A stretch of 64,000 nucleotides of DNA from Prauserella cavernicola (GTDB lineage Bacteria; Actinomycetota; Actinomycetes; Mycobacteriales; Pseudonocardiaceae): positions 744,001 through 808,000 of the forward strand of contig NZ_JAENJH010000001.1 in assembly GCF_016595675.1 (NCBI RefSeq), written 5' to 3'. Of this stretch, positions 60,501 through 64,000 are shown piece after piece (the first letter of the stretch is position 1; each line of letters opens with the position of its first letter). The position numbers were made by a program, and so were the translations under genes. Under the pieces are notes generated by a model that worked only from the letters and a program-made list of their open reading frames with translations, was not told the origin of the DNA and made no database searches.

Positions 60501-63500
60501 GCCGCGTTGGGCCCGCCGCTGCTCGCGCCCACGAGACCGGTGTTCAGCGCGAGCTGTGAGAGCGAGCGCGACCACAGCACGGCCTCGCGGTCGAGTGCGT
60601 CGGCGACCTTCCGGTCCACCTCGTCGATCAGCACGCCCGCGCTGGAGTAGCGCGGCGACTGCAGGGACACCGTTCGCCGGGGGTGGGAGAACTCCGCGTG
60701 CACGACACGCGGCGCGAAGTCCTGCCGCATCGAGGGCGAGGCCCCCACGACGATCCGCAGTTGCAGCGTTCGCAGCCGCTCCGGACGTCGGCCGGGCCGC
60801 GTCATGGTCACCTCCACGACGCGTGCGTCGCCCTCGGGGTCGCCCTCGCGGACTGCGGTCACGAGCGGATGGGCGGCGGCCGTGGTCCGCACGCGTTCGG
60901 CGACCCGCGCGGTCAGCCCGAACCGGTCGGTCGGTACCGGCGCGTCGCGTTCGGGATTCGCGGCAGCGGGCGGCTCGGGCGCGTGCGCCGTGATCTCCTT
61001 GCGGAGCCGGGTGATGATCTCGGTGGCCGAGGACAACGTGCCCAGTGCCGTGTGGGCCAGCCCGTTGAGGGTCAGCGCGCCGTCCGGTTTGTCGTAGCCG
61101 AGCTTGGCCCTGCGGGCGTCGGTCCACAACCAGCCCTTCAGCCTCGCCGCGCGCGCGGCGGCCTGGGCCGCGGCCGCCACCGCTGCGCGCTTGCCCGCGC
61201 TGCCGAGGAGCAGCTGCGAGACCGTGTCCAGCTGCCCCATGGCCTTGCCGAACGCCAGCACGATCACGGCCTCGAACGGCAGTGTCAGGTAGTTCTGCTT
61301 CAGGTACTTCCAAATGCTCGGCATGTTCCACAACGTCGAGCCCTTGTGCAGCACGCTGAGCAGTTCCTGCGACAGTGACTGCCACAGCAGCTCGTCGCTC
61401 GCGCCGGCCAGGCCCTCGGAGTAGACGATCTCGTAGGACAGCTCGGACGTGCGCCAGTCGCCGTCGACGAGCCGCTGGGTGGAGAAGTCCCGTGGGTGAG
61501 CGACGAACGCGATGTCCACGTGCTCACCGGTGCCCAGTTGCACCCGCAGCCGCTCCGCGTCGGAATCCCAGCGCACCGACCGCAGTCCGGTGATCAGCTC
61601 CCTGAAGGATCCTTCGGCGAGCAACGCGGTCGGGATCGCCCTGCCGCCCTCGCCGCGCAACGCGTTCGCCAGGTCCGTCGCCGCGTCGCCGACCCTGGCC
61701 TCGAGCCGGGCGCGCGCCCGCGGTGTTGCCACGGCGTCGCGCGACGGGGGCGCCGGCTCCGGCAGCGCCACACCGTAGCGCGCCGCGAGCGGGGTCAGCG
61801 CCGCCACGGCCGACCGCAGCTCGCCGGCCAGCCTGCTCAGCCCCGGCCCGCCGAGGCCGCCCCGCCAGGCCGCCATCAGCCTGCGCATCTCGTCGCCGGC
61901 GAGGATGCGCTTGCCCGCGAGGACGAAGTCCAGGAAGACCTTGCTGACCGTGCCGTAGCCGTAGCCGATCAGCGCCGCGTACAGACCGAGGGGATCGCCG
62001 CCGAACCCCAGGCTCGTGCCCAGGTGATAGCCGGCCGAGTTGCCCACGATGTGACCGGCCCCGGTATAGCCGCCCAGGCGGAGGAATGCACCGAACTCGT
62101 TGAGCTGCGAGATGTGCTCGGTGATCTCCGCGGTCAGCAGTTCCTGGAGCGCGGCGTCCAGATCGGACAGTGACGCGTCGCGATCGACCAGTACGACCAT
62201 GCGCCCGCCCTCGACCACGGCGTCGTCCCGCCGGGCCGGACCGAGCACCTGGCCCTCCGGCAGGTCGGCCACCTCGAGCTGCAGGGTGAACCCGGGGCGC
62301 AGCAGGGCCGAGCGCCCGCTGCCCGACCACCAAGTGACCAGGAACGAGTTCTCGTCGCGCGGTTTGTCCGGCACGGCGTAGTCCTCGATGGCGTGGTCGC
62401 GGGCCGAGACTCGCAGCTCCGTGGTCGGCGTGATGACCACACGGTGGATGTTGTCGCCGGACGTACCCTGTTCGAGCGGGTCCGCGTAGTGGTTGTGCTC
62501 GAGCACCACTGCCATGCGCGAGACCTTGTGCTTGAACAGCCAGCGCGCCCTGGCGAGTCCCGGCGCGGGGTGCTCCTCCACTTTCCGGAGCCGGTCGACG
62601 AGTGCCAGCCCGTGCTCGGTCAGCCGCCCGTCGAGGCCGCGCCGCCGCACCGCCTCCGGCAGCCATCGCCTGCGCCGCTCGCTGCCGTGCACCGCCTCGT
62701 TCAGGCCCGCACCGTTGTCCCGGCCCGCGTCGTCGCCGTTGATCACGCGCCGCAACAGCTCCTCGACGTCGCGCAGTTCGGCGAGATCGCCGTCGGGGAG
62801 TGCGAACTCGTCCGCGCGCGAACCGGTGTGCCCCTGGTCGCGGAGCGCGGTGACCAGTTCCTCGTGCCGGGCGAGCAGTGTGAGCATGCGGTCGAGCAGC
62901 GCCACGTCGCCGTCGCTGAGCCGCATCCGCCGTGGCGGTCGCGGGTGGCCGGTGAACGCGCTGGGGCGATCGCCCGCCGAGACGGGCCCTGCGGCGCGCT
63001 CCGGGTACGCCAGTTCCAGGTACCGCTGGAGCACGCGGTCGGTGAGCGCCCTGCTCCGCTGCAGGTCCTGGGCTGTCCTGACCAGCTCGACCTCCAGCCG
63101 GGCGGCCAGGTGCAGGCCGTCCGCACTGTCCTCATCGGACACCCGGTGGCGGTAGCGCAGCGTACGGGCGAGGTCGGAGAGCACCGGCGTGTACTGGCGG
63201 TAGCTCTCGGCGAGCCGCCGCTCGGCTGAGGCCAGGCCAGCTCCGCCCTCCGGCTGAGCATGGCGGTCGGCGAGTTCGGCGAGCTCGTGGGCCAGTGTGT
63301 CGGCGCGCTCGGCGAGCAGTTCCAGATCAGGGACCGCGTCGCCGGTCCACAGCAGCGATTCGGTGAGCGCGGCCAGCTCGTCGCCCGCGCGTTCGTCTGC
63401 CGCGGTCAGCTCGGTGACCCGGACCGCCGCCGCGAGCTGCGGGGCCTGCTCACCGGGTGTCGTGGGCTCCGCGGCAGGCGCCGCGGCGAGCATGTCCGCG

Positions 63501-64000
63501 ACGCGACCGGGCAGCTCGGCCAGCGCGGCCCGCAGCGGAACTCCGAGCACCGGCACCAGCGCGGCGCCGATGTCCGGCACCGGAGGTAGTAGTACCGTCG
63601 CGGCGCCGTCGAGCGTGGCGCCGTCGGCGCTCACGCGCAGGCCGGGCAGCACGAGCGCCGCCTCGGTGGCCGCCGGGTCCGCCCGCACCTCCACCTCCAG
63701 TTCGAGCCCGTCCGGCCAGCGCAGCAGCCAGCGCTTCTCGCCGGTGAGCTCGGCCGTCACCTCGGAGCGGTCGAGGAAGGCGCCGACCGTCTCGGCCAGC
63801 CCCTCGGGAACCGTGGCGCCGTCGCGCACAGGCAGGCTCGGCAGCGGCACCCGCTCGCCGGGCACAACGAGACTGGGTGGTGCGCTCGCGCCAAGCGGTT
63901 CGGGCGGAGCGGCCGGGGGTTGCGGCGGGTCCGTCCGCTGTTCGGGAACCGGACCGGGGCCGTCGTCAGGGGGCAGCACGGGCATGTGCTGCGTGCTCGT
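54530..64000 (-). CDS. Giant multidomain protein (at least 3151 residues), 5' end outside window
   Basis: The frame is open to the window edge; the first ATG inside (63985) has no ribosome site, so the true start is probably upstream. Residues from 63985: Pro-rich tail about 1-45; helical, coiled-coil-prone region to about 450; domain with SRMAVVLEHNHYADPLEQGT at about 490; hydrophobic/Gly stretch YAALIGYGYGTVSKVFLDFV near 680; Pro-rich linker near 1520; a region ending YHGRRGVVFVDPVARTE (about 1990) that recalls papain-like toxin folds but lacks a visible Cys; two paralogous modules at about 2215-2555 and 2685-3005; final helical tail. It is convergent with the AAA+ gene (10 bp). It resembles giant actinobacterial toxin-like surface or secreted proteins; function is inferred only from context. 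Confidence 0.75.
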   Translation of the reverse strand, partial: TSTQHMPVLPPDDGPGPVPEQRTDPPQPPAAPPEPLGASAPPSLVVPGERVPLPSLPVRDGATVPEGLAETVGAFLDRSEVTAELTGEKRWLLRWPDGLELEVEVRADPAATEAALVLPGLRVSADGATLDGAATVLLPPVPDIGAALVPVLGVPLRAALAELPGRVADMLAAAPAAEPTTPGEQAPQLAAAVRVTELTAADERAGDELAALTESLLWTGDAVPDLELLAERADTLAHELAELADRHAQPEGGAGLASAERRLAESYRQYTPVLSDLARTLRYRHRVSDEDSADGLHLAARLEVELVRTAQDLQRSRALTDRVLQRYLELAYPERAAGPVSAGDRPSAFTGHPRPPRRMRLSDGDVALLDRMLTLLARHEELVTALRDQGHTGSRADEFALPDGDLAELRDVEELLRRVINGDDAGRDNGAGLNEAVHGSERRRRWLPEAVRRRGLDGRLTEHGLALVDRLRKVEEHPAPGLARARWLFKHKVSRMAVVLEHNHYADPLEQGTSGDNIHRVVITPTTELRVSARDHAIEDYAVPDKPRDENSFLVTWWSGSGRSALLRPGFTLQLEVADLPEGQVLGPARRDDAVVEGGRMVVLVDRDASLSDLDAALQELLTAEITEHISQLNEFGAFLRLGGYTGAGHIVGNSAGYHLGTSLGFGGDPLGLYAALIGYGYGTVSKVFLDFVLAGKRILAGDEMRRLMAAWRGGLGGPGLSRLAGELRSAVAALTPLAARYGVALPEPAPPSRDAVATPRARARLEARVGDAATDLANALRGEGGRAIPTALLAEGSFRELITGLRSVRWDSDAERLRVQLGTGEHVDIAFVAHPRDFSTQRLVDGDWRTSELSYEIVYSEGLAGASDELLWQSLSQELLSVLHKGSTLWNMPSIWKYLKQNYLTLPFEAVIVLAFGKAMGQLDTVSQLLLGSAGKRAAVAAAAQAAARAARLKGWLWTDARRAKLGYDKPDGALTLNGLAHTALGTLSSATEIITRLRKEITAHAPEPPAAANPERDAPVPTDRFGLTARVAERVRTTAAAHPLVTAVREGDPEGDARVVEVTMTRPGRRPERLRTLQLRIVVGASPSMRQDFAPRVVHAEFSHPRRTVSLQSPRYSSAGVLIDEVDRKVADALDREAVLWSRSLSQLALNTGLVGASSGGPNAAVSSAAGEPADAIRDGVGVVQSVLDGGARAITVRSGAEKTAQNALRAIGDDTAVPAVMDDTVQLAMRELHGAISGAARLAERAPGVLPAQRQDWYLQRSESTEASPRSLVDGFLEHAASGELARAVPHLAEAGVLGRGELRLFIDKVGRPGPYELGSKAQAKHRQEMVVRVLPWIPGMPSMLLPNGGDTHALILLSPTDAAEGYTGITDQLRKLVSVYHEGPTGVPGRGTLALAELGPGAATGMVRRTTQAGLRTGDGTPFDVAGVSTQLAVSVGAAATGVTAQAWHNRGEFLTGELLRFLINWDGAPLSPLRDQVALFYSRTLAEIATEIDRDVTALTDALGVDRTPDTTPWSYSVPEPPVPPLTPPPIPPGPSAPKDADVRPDPRDRDATGRRGVDDAGARPSLTAMIRDQAAPNATGGDWGGRPAADGVVAVPAEQGPAPENSAWESGFGSHRIGEDDVIRAVGELGLVVPLDPEATGGAAPDRFVRSAWEGHHPARLVDHAYRVPRPGRVGRVGFQEIVVIFVHESELPDGAFSTGSVERKRGHPEVTVQVANGIEPRLLGRALAHGVAEAGARAGGWWSRTPRDIRAVAGRLAQLELIAHQLAGASTPDTADRLRADAAPLVANLGAESRRGVDAVVANAPLAGGLVRELALLGTLDRAVKPSEVERLAGEILAERVARQRELAPGQEPELSAHDAFDLVTLSWPDSLRSSGGLPLPATLALLRTMNGHPALAAPPILGESDTDGVASQAVTLNADRFGTLEDRFGSRWQSLRPGEGAALLESSTDTIRAVLTGAGARASAVIALRGDGQEPYVLGAYHGRRGVVFVDPVARTESDRLPDDERSAGVSTVEVLVADAAARPVPVPGAPRGALSARPPTPAVLEALPLDERVRWWERLRGIQRDEHPDADLADVLRPPSSTEAALRVSESATLYLGLRDRDARLQLRALAAAVDGDPVRLADAITGIGSTATWTATSTETVLARQARDWSGAAADAATSPGPIRTVDHHEPAPGATEQDVARLDQRLQDRASADLATLPDDQRQALDTANPQLWVLRNSAAYLLPGESGLAIGVAGADGVDVNVGVPPLEPGGVRAVRGAYGEYPVERFLAGAPGRDHRPAYGLLPTEDGFHAGELDRPYRREVGVFGRVADVTGARFQTLIQHGPPVGHGRGRTSLEDLGLRDDRAWLSRVLKVAGPGAKALVARLPDGTRPEAADVALRRGVTPPYEFVAWFNEGGRITATSTDRQGKPVFPSPATHPWQLVVLAVDADGNPLVNRDAFVSPVNARPPSEPYRAIGAHPDLAGALVAGTLAIPVGVPAEFTDLFAGLTEVSARSRLVELAEHAARAAAAEGLPAGRLLDRALRLTEARAEARGSTLKQELADQWSRDVPVSRAAKDAEPILAFARGLGEPAARSWFRAMVEAARGDPYALKHVLYGVETAAARDGVEMETWLLRQWPRGLDAESARTLFTRLSTTPHHRYLAGGTDDLDAIWPWFADLDDRISELGFRDREDLAGRVPVTWARLNSGPVFDAHWDSGVTGADGVEVTVGAPVGEPGGLAPLSEQERTYVYEPELFLAGPGILDSRTSLEPVTDGFARGDRDRPIGVEAGVFGRMADVRGVRFQTVFSADDVRTGSRSSWAWRSRSLTHQLSGILARAGAGARAIVARADGAGFRPLYVEGGRLRSPQGDLWTLLRETEDGPPEVVAAIVDGQGRPIVLDDDNSVGPYPVSAVNARPPSEQYLPFLDERTRFDTVQNALSFWTAGVRGDSGALPDEFAATFRQLTDPRARSQLLALHHYAVQAPGDESVLLRRALRLTGERVSARGLELSDVLSEHWDDQLGTLVGTRAGSTSPRPETVPGGNPDPDRHPRTVQDKVTVDERALTRLRLASPVVAEFLRAHGLHRTRSGVDLYPFQPGSMRDAKVPGADAAEAELRFRSALAGHPDERTMLGLLDDHVFHPSAWVHGQWVLVHRELAELAYGATR
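54965..55930 (-). repeat. Module B of the tandem duplication in the giant protein
   Basis: Coding segment for about 320 residues. Landmarks matching module A in the same order: GADGVEVTVGAPVGEPGGL, FLAGPGILD, AGVFGRMADVRGVRFQTV, GAGARAIVARADG, VSAVNARPPSEQY, then LLRRALRLTGERVSARGLEL and EHWDDQL. Conservation is at protein level; the DNA has diverged, so the duplication is old. Confidence 0.7.
56320..57350 (-). repeat. Module A of the tandem duplication in the giant protein
   Basis: Coding segment for about 340 residues. Landmarks shared with module B: GADGVDVNVGVPPLEPGGV, FLAGAPGRD, VGVFGRVADVTGARFQTL, GPGAKALVARL, VSPVNARPPSEPY, then a helical tail ending LDRALRLTEARAEARGSTL and QWSRDV. 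Boundaries are approximate. Confidence 0.7.

Noticed and set aside
1..64000. CRISPR arrays, rRNA, tRNA, transposases
   Set aside because: No regularly spaced repeats, cloverleaf-like stretches or transposase motifs were recognised by reading; absence was not confirmed computationally.

Overview
The window is high-GC (roughly 70 percent or more) actinobacterial chromosome. GTG starts, ATGA/GTGA overlaps, an AfsR-type SARP regulator, an FprA-type ferredoxin reductase, an AztABCD zinc importer, an Rv0909-like antitoxin and MsnO8-type and DUF664 proteins point to Pseudonocardiaceae (Amycolatopsis/Saccharomonospora/Prauserella-like). The genus is inference. I saw no rRNA, tRNA, CRISPR array or intact insertion sequence.

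Layout. 0-7.8 kb: two TetR regulators with clear palindromic operators, then a five-gene oxidative operon (Baeyer-Villiger-like flavoprotein, PF10118 diiron-like protein, PDR-type reductase, SRPBCC, SDR) and a convergent AraC gene. 7.8-13.6 kb: small hypothetical genes, a pair of PH-like proteins, a DUF664 protein, an ArsR/LLM flavoprotein operon with a 20-bp operator, and a secreted hydrolase. 13.7-15.7 kb: fprA behind an IdeR/DtxR iron box, followed by hairpins and a frameshifted DeoR remnant. 16.6-21.4 kb: two-subunit aconitase X with a divergent GntR regulator, then LysR and NAD-dependent formate dehydrogenase. 21.4-27.5 kb: TrmO/MFS/GntR operon, an orphan antitoxin, an NPP1-like secreted protein, a ClpP homologue without catalytic Ser and His, and a kinase-fold protein.

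27.5-36 kb is a seven-gene minus-strand operon (double-hotdog dehydratase, MHS transporter, second dehydratase, ThDP enzyme, class III CoA-transferase, UTRA-GntR, FGGY kinase). It looks like an unassigned acid-catabolism pathway. 36-38 kb: secreted GH16 glucanase and GH18 chitinase, a likely fungal-wall-degrading pair. 38-43 kb: AztABCD zinc import with two AztD-like lipoproteins and a Zur-like box inside a divergent promoter. 43-46.4 kb: GNAT, sulfite-oxidase-like molybdoenzyme, VOC protein and haloacid dehalogenase.

46.4-64 kb is the most unusual part. It holds a 1020-residue XRE-SARP-BTAD-NB-ARC-TPR regulator, a 46-residue Cys-rich protein, a membrane-anchored protein with a SARP/BTAD-like tail, a double SseB-like protein, a beta-helix/AAA+ (EccA/CbbX-like) fusion, and a protein of more than 3150 residues that runs off the window and carries two tandem copies of a roughly 330-residue module. 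I propose the last four or five genes as a candidate undescribed system built around the giant protein, resembling type VII secretion or polymorphic-toxin loci.
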